Assembly (NCBI RefSeq): GCF_001592305.1
Contig: NZ_BCWR01000021.1
Coordinates: 51,235 to 115,234 of the forward strand
DNA length: 64,000 nucleotides
Origin: Hydrogenophaga taeniospiralis CCUG 15921
GTDB lineage: Bacteria; Pseudomonadota; Gammaproteobacteria; Burkholderiales; Burkholderiaceae_C
Direction of reading: 5' to 3'
The notes beneath the pieces were generated by a model. The model did no database searches. It was given only the letters and a program-made list of their open reading frames with translations, and was not told the origin of the DNA. This document shows positions 1-7,965 of this stretch, one piece after another. Position numbers and translations under genes: made by a program. Within the stretch, counting starts at the first letter, position 1, and each line of letters starts with the position of its first letter.

Positions 1-137
1 AGTTCACCCACGCGCATCCACAAAGTCTTGGGCGCTTTGCGGGGAATCACGCCCAGCCAGCGGTCGTTGACGAAGGGCAGATTGGCGGCGATCAGCGCAG
101 CGACCAACACCAGCCAGACAGAAACAGAATGGGTCAT
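1..137 (-). CDS. DUF2818 family membrane protein (partial)
   Basis: The gene starts at ATG 137-135 and runs off the left edge of the window, so only its first 45 residues are seen. They form one hydrophobic N-terminal segment (WLVLVAALIAANLPF) followed by a basic stretch, NDRWLGVIPRKAPK. The position directly after nuoN and the N-terminal pattern match the DUF2818 proteins commonly found after nuoN in Burkholderiales. No function is established for that family; a role with complex I is suggested only by position. The gene is probably the last or second-last member of the nuo transcript. Confidence 0.75.
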   Translation of the reverse strand, partial: MTHSVSVWLVLVAALIAANLPFVNDRWLGVIPRKAPKTLWMRVGE

Positions 138-198
138 GTGGGGAGGATGGGGCCCGAGTGGCCGGCCGGACACATGCCGGTCAGGCGGAACCCGGGCT

Positions 199-1695
199 TC
201 AGGCGAGCAAGGCCGCCACGGCCTGCGCGCACAGTGTCATCAGGCCACCGGGCACGATGCCCAGCACCAGCACCAGCGCGCCGTTGAGGGAGAGCACAGA
301 GCGCGCATCCGCGCCGGCCACGATGTCGGCGGTTTGGGTGGGGGCATCAAAATACATGACCTTGACCAGACGCAGGTAATAGAACGCACCGATGAGCGAC
401 ATCATCACCGCGAACACCGCCAGCCCGATGTAGAACGCACCGCTGGACGCCAGCAGCGCCTGCAGCACGGACAACTTGGCGTAAAAGCCCACCAGCGGTG
501 GCACGCCCGCCAGCGAGAACATGCAGATCGCCATCACGCCCGCGTACAACGGACTGCGCTGGTTCAGACCCGCGAGGTCGCTGATGTTTTCCGACTCGAA
601 GCCACTGCGCGAGAGCAGAAGAATGACGCCGAAAGTGCCCAGCGTCGTCAGCACATAGGTGATGACGTAGAACATGGATGAGCCGTAGGCGTTGGTGGCG
701 TTGCCGCTGTCACCCGCCACCACACCCGCCAGCAGGCCCAGCAGCATGAAACCCATTTGCGAAATGGTGGAAAACGCCAGCATGCGCTTGAGGTTGGTCT
801 GCGCAATGGCCGCCAGGTTACCCACCAGCAGCGACGCCACCGCCAGCACGGCCAGCATCTGCTGCCAGTCCACCGCGAGCGGTTGCAGACCTTCCACGAG
901 CAGGCGGATCACGATGGCGAACGCGGCCAGCTTGGGCGCGCCTCCGATCATGAGCGTGACGGCAGTGGGCGCACCGTGGTACACGTCGGGCACCCACATG
1001 TGGAACGGCACCACGCCCAGCTTGAACGCCAGACCGGCCACCACGAACACCAGCCCCAGCGTGAGCACCTGCGGTGAACCCTTGAGCGTGGCTTCACCAC
1101 CCGCGATGGCCTTGACCACCTCGGCCAGGTCCAGCGAACCGGTGGCGCCGTAGACCATGGACAGTCCATAGAGCAGGAAACCACTGGCCAGCGCACCCAG
1201 CACGAAGTACTTCATGGCAGCTTCAGTGGCCTGCACGTCGTCGCGGCGCAGGGCCACCAGCGCGTAGCTGGACAACGTGAGCAGCTCGAGGCCGAGGTAG
1301 ATCATCAGGAAGTTGTGGCCCGAGATCATGACGAACATGCCCAGCAGCGCGAACAGCGCCAGCGTGAACAGCTCACCGCCCCGCAGCATGCCGCGGTCTC
1401 CGGCGTAGGCTCGGCCATAGACCAGGGTGACCATCATGGCCAGCGTGGCGAAGCACTTGAGCCAGTTGCCCATGGGGTCGCTCACGACCATGCCGCCCCA
1501 GGCCAGGGTGGCCTGGCCGGTGCTGGCGTACATGCCCTGCAGCAGGGCCACCACGGCCAGCGTGAGCAGGGTGAGCAGGTAGGTGGCCCCACGCAACGGG
1601 GTCTTGACGCCGAGGTCCACCAGCGCGATCACGCAGGCCATCACCAGCAACAGGATTTCAGGGTAAGCCGCGACCCAGCTGAGGTTGTCAATCAT
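199..1695 (-). CDS. nuoN: NADH-quinone oxidoreductase subunit N
   Basis: This 498-residue polytopic membrane protein is one of the three antiporter-like proton-pumping subunits of complex I, with NuoM and NuoL. Many hydrophobic segments are visible. It has the family's conserved core: GLELLTLSSYALVALRR near residues 135-151, the KLGVVPFHMWVPDVYHGAP loop near 225-243 with the pumping Lys, and the KRMLAFSTISQMG segment near 305-317. Length is normal for NuoN. It is the last nuo gene of the operon, 36 bp after nuoM. Transmembrane proton translocation is known for the family. Confidence 0.98.
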   Translation of the reverse strand: MIDNLSWVAAYPEILLLVMACVIALVDLGVKTPLRGATYLLTLLTLAVVALLQGMYASTGQATLAWGGMVVSDPMGNWLKCFATLAMMVTLVYGRAYAGDRGMLRGGELFTLALFALLGMFVMISGHNFLMIYLGLELLTLSSYALVALRRDDVQATEAAMKYFVLGALASGFLLYGLSMVYGATGSLDLAEVVKAIAGGEATLKGSPQVLTLGLVFVVAGLAFKLGVVPFHMWVPDVYHGAPTAVTLMIGGAPKLAAFAIVIRLLVEGLQPLAVDWQQMLAVLAVASLLVGNLAAIAQTNLKRMLAFSTISQMGFMLLGLLAGVVAGDSGNATNAYGSSMFYVITYVLTTLGTFGVILLLSRSGFESENISDLAGLNQRSPLYAGVMAICMFSLAGVPPLVGFYAKLSVLQALLASSGAFYIGLAVFAVMMSLIGAFYYLRLVKVMYFDAPTQTADIVAGADARSVLSLNGALVLVLGIVPGGLMTLCAQAVAALLA

Positions 1696-1731
1696 GTAAA
1701 CGCTCTCTTGTGTTTTTCGCCGGTCACGGGG

Positions 1732-3207
1732 TCAGTTCAGTTTGGAGATGGCAACGTGGCGCAACAGCTCGGCCACGGAGGCGTCCATCACATCGGTGAA
1801 GGGCTTGGGGTACACGCCCATGAACAGCACGGCAATGCCCAGCGACGCCATCACGAGGAATTCGCGGGGGTTGATGTCGATCAGCGCCTTGACGTGGCCA
1901 TTGCCCGGCGCACCCAGATACACCCGCTTGAACATCCACAGCGAATAGGCTGCGCCGAAGATCAGGGCCGTGGCCGCCGCGGCACCGATCCAGAAATTGG
2001 CCTTGACGGCGGCCAGGATCACCATCCACTCACCGACGAAACCGGCGGTGCCCGGCAGGCCGCAGTTGGCCATGACGAAGAGCAGCGCGAACGCGGTGAA
2101 ATTGGGCATGGTGTTGACGACACCACCGTAGGAGGCGATTTCCCGCGAATGCACGCGGTCGTACAACACGCCGATGGCCAGGAACATCGCGGCCGACACG
2201 AAGCCGTGCGCGATCATCTGCACGATCGCTCCCGACACGCCGAGGTCGCTGAACACGAAGAAGCCCAGGGTGACAAAACCCATGTGCGCCACCGACGAAT
2301 AGGCCACCAGCTTTTTCATGTCCTGCTGAACCATGGCCACCAGCCCCACATAGACCACGGCCACCAGGGACAGAGCGATCATGAGCCAGGCCCATTCGTG
2401 GGAGGCATCGGGCAGGATGGGCAGAGAGAAGCGCAGGAAGCCGTAGGCGCCAAGCTTGAGCATGATGGCCGCCAGCACGGCCGATCCACCGGTGGGAGCT
2501 TCCACGTGCACGTCGGGCAGCCAGGTGTGCACCGGCCACATCGGCACCTTCACCGCGAACGCAAAGAAGAACGCAAAGAACAGCAGGGTCTGGGCGGTGC
2601 CACCCAGGGGCAGCTTGTACCAGTCGGTCAGCGCAAAGCTGCCGCCGGCCTGCGTGTACAGGTAGATCAGCGCCACCAGCATGAGCAACGAGCCCAGCAG
2701 GGTGTAGAGAAAGAACTTGAAGGCGGCGTAGATCTTGTTCGGGCCGCCCCAGATACCGATGATGAGGTACATCGGGATCAGCGTGGCCTCGAAGAACACG
2801 TAGAACAGCATCGCGTCCTGCGCGGCGAACACGCCGATCATCAGGCCCGACAGGATCATGAAGGCGCCCATGTACTGGTTGACGCGGCTGGTGATCGACT
2901 CCCAGCTGGCCACCACCACCACCACGTTGATGAACGCGGTCAGCAGCACCAGCCAGAGCGAGATGCCGTCCACGCCCAGGTGGTAGTTGACATGGAAGCG
3001 TTCGATCCAGGGACTGATCTCCACGAACTGCATCGCGGCCGTGCCCAGTTCAAAACCGCTGTACAGCGGCACCGTCACCGCCAGACTCAGCACTGCACCC
3101 ACCAGGGCGATCCAGCGCACCACGTGCGCCTGATCGTCGCGGCCCAGGGCCAGCAGCACGACACCAAAGGCAATTGGCGTCCAGATCGCAAGGCTCAGCA
3201 AACCCAT
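1732..3207 (-). CDS. nuoM: NADH-quinone oxidoreductase subunit M
   Basis: A 491-residue antiporter-like inner-membrane subunit of complex I. It shows the NuoM hallmark segments: LGVDGISLWLVLLTAF near residues 77-92, the FFEATLIPMYLIIG stretch with the key Glu on TM5, AVKVPMWPVHTWLPDVHVEAP in the middle, and KKLVAYSSVAHMGF further on. Length is standard. It lies between nuoL (13 bp upstream) and nuoN (36 bp downstream) on the same strand, so it is cotranscribed. No truncation or odd residue is apparent. Confidence 0.98.
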   Translation of the reverse strand: MGLLSLAIWTPIAFGVVLLALGRDDQAHVVRWIALVGAVLSLAVTVPLYSGFELGTAAMQFVEISPWIERFHVNYHLGVDGISLWLVLLTAFINVVVVVASWESITSRVNQYMGAFMILSGLMIGVFAAQDAMLFYVFFEATLIPMYLIIGIWGGPNKIYAAFKFFLYTLLGSLLMLVALIYLYTQAGGSFALTDWYKLPLGGTAQTLLFFAFFFAFAVKVPMWPVHTWLPDVHVEAPTGGSAVLAAIMLKLGAYGFLRFSLPILPDASHEWAWLMIALSLVAVVYVGLVAMVQQDMKKLVAYSSVAHMGFVTLGFFVFSDLGVSGAIVQMIAHGFVSAAMFLAIGVLYDRVHSREIASYGGVVNTMPNFTAFALLFVMANCGLPGTAGFVGEWMVILAAVKANFWIGAAAATALIFGAAYSLWMFKRVYLGAPGNGHVKALIDINPREFLVMASLGIAVLFMGVYPKPFTDVMDASVAELLRHVAISKLN

Positions 3208-3220
3208 CTTGTTCTTCCTC

Positions 3221-5254
3221 TTAGTGGGCGAGCCACACGAAATACGTCATGAACAGCAACACGCCCACGATCATCATCAGTGCGTAGTGGTACAGGTAAC
3301 CGGTCTGTGCCTGACGCACCACCGAGGACACCACGCCCACCAGCTTCCAGCTGGCGTTGACCACGCCCGCCTCGATCACGCCACGATCGCCGCCCTTCCA
3401 CAATCCGATGCCCAGGCCCCGTGCGCCACGGGCGAGCACGTTTTCGTTGAACCAGTCCATGTAGTACTTGTTCTCCAGCAGGGTCACGATGGGCCTGAAG
3501 GTGCGCGCAATGCCTGCCGGCAAGGCCGGGTTGACCATGTACATGTACCAGGCCACCACGGCACCGCCCAGCGCCAGGTAGAACGGTGCGGTGGAGAAGG
3601 CGTGCAGCGCCATCGACAGCGGGCCGTGGAACTCTTCGGCGAACTTCTCCATCGCCGGATGCAGTTCGAGGTTGATGTGGATCGCGTCCTTGAGGAACTC
3701 GCCAAACAGCATCGGCTGGATCGTCATGAAGCCGATCACCACCGACGGAATCGCCAGCAGCAGCAGCGGCACGGTCACCACCCAGGACGTTTCGTGCGGC
3801 TTGTGATCGCCATGTCCGTGGCCGTGATCGTCGTGGTGGTCGTCATGGCCATGGTGCGCGTCAGGATTCTGGTCATAGCGCTCCTTGCCGTGGAACACCA
3901 GGAAGTAGAGGCGGAACGAATAGAACGAGGTCACGAACACACCCGCCAGCACAGCAAAGTACGCGAAACCCGAGGCCGGCAGGTTGCTGAAGTGCACCGC
4001 CTCGATGATGCTGTCCTTGGAGTAAAAACCGGCGAACAGCGGTGTGCCGATCAGCGCCAGCGTGCCCAGCAGCGAGGTGATCCAAGTGATGGGCATGTAC
4101 TTGCGCACGCCGCCCATCCAGCGGATGTCCTGGTTGTGGTGCATGCCGATGATCACGGAACCGGCGGCGAGGAACAGCAAGGCCTTGAAGAAGGCATGTG
4201 TCATCAGGTGGAAAACCGCCACGCTGTAGGCCGAGGCACCGAGCGCCACCGTCATGTAGCCAAGCTGGGACAGTGTGGAATAGGCCACCACGCGTTTGAT
4301 GTCGTTCTGGATGATGCCGAGGAAACCCATGAACAGGGCCGTGATGGCGCCGATCACCATGATGAAGTTGAGCGCAGTGTCGGACAGCTCGAACAGCGGC
4401 GACATACGAGCGACCATGAAGATGCCGGCCGTCACCATGGTGGCGGCGTGGATCAGCGCGGAGATCGGGGTCGGGCCTTCCATCGAGTCCGGCAGCCACA
4501 CGTGCAGCGGGAACTGCGCCGACTTGCCCATCGCGCCGATGAACAGGCAGATGCAGATCACGGTGATCAGCAGCCAGTCGGTGCCGGGGAAGCCCATCTG
4601 GCCCAGTTCGGGTGCCTTGGCGAACACCTCGGTGTAGCTCAGCGTGCCGGCGTAGGCCACGATCAGGCCGATGCCGAGGATGAAGCCGAAGTCGCCCACG
4701 CGGTTGACCAGGAAGGCCTTCATGTTGGCGAAGATCGCCGTGGGCTTGTTGAACCAGAACCCGATCAGCAAGTAGGACACCAGGCCCACCGCTTCCCAGC
4801 CGAAGAACAGCTGCAGCAGGTTGTTGCTCATCACGAGCATGAGCATGGAGAAAGTGAACAGCGAGATGTAGGCAAAGAAGCGGTTGTAGCCAGCATCCTC
4901 TTCCATGTAGCCGATGGTGTAGATGTGTACCATCAGCGAGACGAAGGTGACCACACACATCATCATCGCGGTCAGGCCATCGACCATGAAGCCGATTTCC
5001 ATCTTCAGGCCACCGATCACCATCCATTCGTAGATGGTCTGATTGAAGCGGGCGCCGTCCACGGCCACGCTCTTGAGCGTCATGGCCGAGAGGATGAAGG
5101 CGATCAACACGCCCAGGATCGTGAGCGTGTGCGAGGTGCGCCGACCAATGACGTTGCCACCAAACGTGGTTCCGAGGATGCCGGCCAGCACCGCACCCGC
5201 CAGCGGGGCCAACGGAACAGCCAGAAGTGTGCTTGCAGAAAGGGTTGTGCTCAT
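3221..5254 (-). CDS. nuoL: NADH-quinone oxidoreductase subunit L
   Basis: The largest antiporter-like subunit of complex I, 677 residues from ATG 5254. The reading frame extends 13 codons upstream but enters a GC-rich repeat, so the internal ATG (MSTTLSAST) is preferred. Family segments seen include FFGWEAVGLVSYLLIGFW, SAQFPLHVWLPDSMEGPTP and KRVVAYSTLSQLGYM. The C-terminal part carries the extra helices that form the lateral arm. A histidine/aspartate-rich loop, about 20 residues beginning HHGHDDHHDD, is encoded near 3798-3862 and could bind metal or simply be a variable loop. The 105-bp gap to nuoK holds a copy of the local repeat. Confidence 0.97.
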   Translation of the reverse strand: MSTTLSASTLLAVPLAPLAGAVLAGILGTTFGGNVIGRRTSHTLTILGVLIAFILSAMTLKSVAVDGARFNQTIYEWMVIGGLKMEIGFMVDGLTAMMMCVVTFVSLMVHIYTIGYMEEDAGYNRFFAYISLFTFSMLMLVMSNNLLQLFFGWEAVGLVSYLLIGFWFNKPTAIFANMKAFLVNRVGDFGFILGIGLIVAYAGTLSYTEVFAKAPELGQMGFPGTDWLLITVICICLFIGAMGKSAQFPLHVWLPDSMEGPTPISALIHAATMVTAGIFMVARMSPLFELSDTALNFIMVIGAITALFMGFLGIIQNDIKRVVAYSTLSQLGYMTVALGASAYSVAVFHLMTHAFFKALLFLAAGSVIIGMHHNQDIRWMGGVRKYMPITWITSLLGTLALIGTPLFAGFYSKDSIIEAVHFSNLPASGFAYFAVLAGVFVTSFYSFRLYFLVFHGKERYDQNPDAHHGHDDHHDDHGHGHGDHKPHETSWVVTVPLLLLAIPSVVIGFMTIQPMLFGEFLKDAIHINLELHPAMEKFAEEFHGPLSMALHAFSTAPFYLALGGAVVAWYMYMVNPALPAGIARTFRPIVTLLENKYYMDWFNENVLARGARGLGIGLWKGGDRGVIEAGVVNASWKLVGVVSSVVRQAQTGYLYHYALMMIVGVLLFMTYFVWLAH

Positions 5255-5273
5255 GGTGTGAAAGGCCTTAAAC

Positions 5274-5319
5274 CGACCGCCGGGCCGCCCCAAGGGCGGC
5301 TTGCGCCCCCTCGGAGGGC
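5274..5319. repeat. GC-rich intergenic repeat, copy 1
   Basis: A short element (CCGGGCCGCCC, AAGGGCGGCTT, CCCCCTCGGAGG) in the nuoK-nuoL gap. It shares its C5-T/AGGGG half and its GCCGGGCC half with similar stretches elsewhere in the window. It sits inside the operon and does not end with a T-run, so it is not an obvious intrinsic terminator. Confidence 0.55.
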
Positions 5320-5359
5320 TGTGAATACATGAAATGACGAGCGTGAGGGCACATGGTCA

Positions 5360-5668
5360 TCAACCCTGGAGGGTGTTGAGTTCTTCGACGCTGATGGACG
5401 CCTTGTTGCGGAACAGCAGCACCAGGATGGCCAGACCGATCGCCGACTCGGCCGCGGCCACCGTCAGGATGAAGAAAACGAAGACCTGGCCATGCATGTC
5501 ACCCAGGAAATGGGAGAACGCCACGAAATTCATGTTCACGGCCAGCAGCATCAGCTCGATGGCCATGAGCAGCACGATGAGGTTCTTGCGGTTCAGGAAA
5601 ATGCCGATCACCGACAGGGCGAACAGGATCGCGCCCACGGACAGGAAGTGACCCAGTGTGATGCTCAT
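5360..5668 (-). CDS. nuoK: NADH-quinone oxidoreductase subunit K
   Basis: A 102-residue inner-membrane subunit with three hydrophobic helices. It carries the family's two membrane glutamates, in MAIELMLLAVNMNF (residues about 36-49) and in TVAAAESAIGLAILVLLFR (about 68-86). These line the proton path near the quinone module. It starts with an ATG that overlaps the nuoJ stop by 4 bp, so the two are translationally coupled. Length and sequence are typical. Confidence 0.98.
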   Translation of the reverse strand: MSITLGHFLSVGAILFALSVIGIFLNRKNLIVLLMAIELMLLAVNMNFVAFSHFLGDMHGQVFVFFILTVAAAESAIGLAILVLLFRNKASISVEELNTLQG

Positions 5669-6306
5669 GCCTTGCTCTCCTCAACGACGGCCGCGTCGAC
5701 CAGGGGCGCGGATTGGGTGGCGGCCATGGGCAGCACCACCAGACGGTCGCTGGCGCGCACGTGCACCTGCAGCCCGGGGTTGATGGCCTTGCTGTCCTTG
5801 CGCTGGCGCAGCGTGAGCGCGATCGCAGCGACCATCGCCACCAGCAGGATCACCGCCGCCACCTGGATCGGGTACAGGTACTCGCTGTACAACAGGCGGC
5901 CGAGTTCTCCGGTGTTCGAATAGCTCGCAGGCATCGGTGCAGAAGACGCCATGACGATGGACGGGAAACCGGCCCACAGCACGGCAATGATCTCGGCCGC
6001 CACCAGGGCGCCCAGCGCCGCGGCGAGCGGGAAGTGTTGCCAGAAGCTCCAGCGACCGCCTTCGAGCTTGATGTCGAGCATCATCACCACGAACAGGAAC
6101 AGCACCATCACGGCACCAAGGTACACCAGCACCAGCGTCAGGCCCAGGAACTCGGCCTTGAGCAGCAGCCACAGGGCCGACGCCTGGGAAAACGACAGCA
6201 TCAGATAGAGCACCGCGTGCACGGGGTTGCGCGCGGTGATCACGCGGAAGGCCGCAAACAGCAGCACCGCCGCGAACAGGTAGAAAAAGCCGGTCTGGTA
6301 GTCCAT
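5665..6306 (-). CDS. nuoJ: NADH-quinone oxidoreductase subunit J
   Basis: A 213-residue membrane subunit. The early HAVLYLMLSFSQASALWLLL segment and the following GLTLVLVYLGAVMVLFLFVVMMLD, which contains the pi-bulge helix of TM3, identify NuoJ. Five hydrophobic helices are followed by a polar C-terminal tail of about 45 residues. It is 33 bp after nuoI and overlaps nuoK by 4 bp. Its role in complex I is to link the quinone site to the antiporter chain. Confidence 0.97.
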   Translation of the reverse strand: MDYQTGFFYLFAAVLLFAAFRVITARNPVHAVLYLMLSFSQASALWLLLKAEFLGLTLVLVYLGAVMVLFLFVVMMLDIKLEGGRWSFWQHFPLAAALGALVAAEIIAVLWAGFPSIVMASSAPMPASYSNTGELGRLLYSEYLYPIQVAAVILLVAMVAAIALTLRQRKDSKAINPGLQVHVRASDRLVVLPMAATQSAPLVDAAVVEESKA

Positions 6307-6339
6307 GGAATGGTTCTTCGGTCGAGGGTCAGCCCAGGG

Positions 6340-6867
6340 TCAGCGGTAGGGAGCATCGGCCGCCTTGGCGGCAGCGATCTCGGTTTCGTAGCGGTCACCC
6401 ACGGCCAGCAGCATCTCTTTGGTGAAGTACAGGTCGCCGCGCTTTTCACCGTGGTATTCGAGGATGTGGGTCTCCACAATCGCGTCCACCGGGCAAGCCT
6501 CTTCGCAGAAACCGCAGAAGATGCACTTGGTCAGGTCGATGTCATAGCGGGTGGTGCGGCGCGTGCCGTCCGACGCGCGTTCGCCGGCCTCGATGGTGAT
6601 GGCCAGGGCCGGGCACACCGCCTCGCACAGCTTGCAGGCGATGCAGCGCTCTTCGCCGTTCTCGTACCGGCGCTGCGCATGCAGGCCGCGAAAACGCGGC
6701 GACAGCGGGGTCTTTTCTTCCGGGAACTGCACCGTCACCTTGCGGCGCAACGCGTAGCGCCCGGTCAGGGCCAGGCCCTTGAAAAGCTCGACTAACAGGA
6801 AACTCTTGAAGAAATCGCGCAGGGAAAACGGCGCGACAACGGCCGGGGTGGCGGAGGTGGTAGACAT
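6340..6867 (-). CDS. nuoI: NADH-quinone oxidoreductase subunit I
   Basis: The 175-residue ferredoxin-like subunit that holds clusters N6a and N6b and passes electrons to NuoB. Two CX2CX2CX3CP motifs are seen: CIACKLCEAVCP and CIFCGFCEEACP, about 40 residues apart. The N-terminus is amphipathic and membrane-associated (FFKSFLLVELFKGLALTGRY). All eight cysteine ligands are present and length is usual for betaproteobacteria. It is 15 bp after nuoH. Confidence 0.98.
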   Translation of the reverse strand: MSTTSATPAVVAPFSLRDFFKSFLLVELFKGLALTGRYALRRKVTVQFPEEKTPLSPRFRGLHAQRRYENGEERCIACKLCEAVCPALAITIEAGERASDGTRRTTRYDIDLTKCIFCGFCEEACPVDAIVETHILEYHGEKRGDLYFTKEMLLAVGDRYETEIAAAKAADAPYR

Positions 6868-6882
6868 GGTGGTTCGCCCAGC

Positions 6883-7965
6883 TTATTTCCAGATGTTCCA
6901 CGGCGTCTGCATCAGACCGCCCACGAGGAGCAACCAGATCAGTGTCACGGGAATGAAAATCTTCCAGCCCAGACGCATGATCTGGTCGTAGCGGAAGCGC
7001 GGGAAGGTGGCCCGGATCCAGATGAACATGGACACGACCAGGAAGGTCTTGAGGCCGAGCCAGATCCAGCCGGGGATCCAGTTGAAGAGCGCGCTGTCGA
7101 TGGGTGGCAGCCAGCCGCCCAGGAACATCAGCACGCCCAGGATGGACACCAGCCACATGCTGGCGTATTCGGCCAGGAAGAAGATGGCGAAACCCATGCC
7201 CGAGTACTCGACCATATGGCCTGCCACGATCTCGGCTTCGCCTTCGACCACGTCGAAGGGGTGGCGGTTGGTTTCGGCCACGCCCGAGATCAGGTACACG
7301 AAGAAGATCGGCAGCAGGGGCAGCCAGTTCCAGGACAGGAAGTTCAGCCCCATGCCGGCGGCCATGCCGCGGCTCTGCGACGCCACGATCTCGCCCAGGT
7401 GCAAACTGCCGGCGGTCATGATCACCACCAGGAAACAGAAGCCGATCGCGATCTCATAGCTCACCATCTGGGCCGAGGCGCGCAGCGCCCCCAGGAAGGC
7501 GTATTTGGAGTTCGATGCCCAGCCGGCGATGATCACGCCATAGACCTCGATCGAGGTGATGGCCAGAATCACCAGCAGGCCGGCGTTCACGTTGGCCAGC
7601 ACCGCCTCGGGCCCGAAGGGCACCGCCACCCACGCGGCCAGCGCCGGCATGATGGCCATGATCGGCCCCAGACGGAACAGCCCGCTGGCGGCGGCACTGG
7701 GGCTGATGATTTCCTTGGTCAGCAACTTGATCGCATCGGCGATCGGCTGCAGCAGACCAAACGGTCCGACCCGGTTGGGGCCCAGACGCACCTGCATGAA
7801 ACCCAGCAGCTTGCGCTCCCACAGCGTGAGGTAAGCCACCGCGCCCATCAGGGGCGCCAGCACCACCACAATCTTGATCAGGATCCAGAGCACCGGCCAG
7901 GCCGCGGTGGTCCACCACGGGGCGGCGATCAGACCCATGCCGCCGTTGTACATCGCGTCGATCAT
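6883..7965 (-). CDS. nuoH: NADH-quinone oxidoreductase subunit H
   Basis: A 360-residue membrane subunit at the quinone-binding interface. It contains the strongly conserved AYLTLWERKLLGFMQVRLGPNRVGP (near residues 45-69), GLLQPIADAIKLLTKE, and the acidic loop RHPFDVVEGEAEIVAGHMVEYSG. Eight hydrophobic helices can be traced. Its start overlaps the nuoG stop by 4 bp, which implies translational coupling. Nothing unusual is seen. Confidence 0.98.
   Translation of the reverse strand: MIDAMYNGGMGLIAAPWWTTAAWPVLWILIKIVVVLAPLMGAVAYLTLWERKLLGFMQVRLGPNRVGPFGLLQPIADAIKLLTKEIISPSAAASGLFRLGPIMAIMPALAAWVAVPFGPEAVLANVNAGLLVILAITSIEVYGVIIAGWASNSKYAFLGALRASAQMVSYEIAIGFCFLVVIMTAGSLHLGEIVASQSRGMAAGMGLNFLSWNWLPLLPIFFVYLISGVAETNRHPFDVVEGEAEIVAGHMVEYSGMGFAIFFLAEYASMWLVSILGVLMFLGGWLPPIDSALFNWIPGWIWLGLKTFLVVSMFIWIRATFPRFRYDQIMRLGWKIFIPVTLIWLLLVGGLMQTPWNIWK

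Noticed and set aside
1315..5332. Long plus-strand open frames of 645 and 707 codons opposite nuoM and nuoL
   Set aside because: They are antisense to clearly conserved complex I genes. Their products are His/Gln/Arg-rich, as expected from reading GC-rich genes backward.
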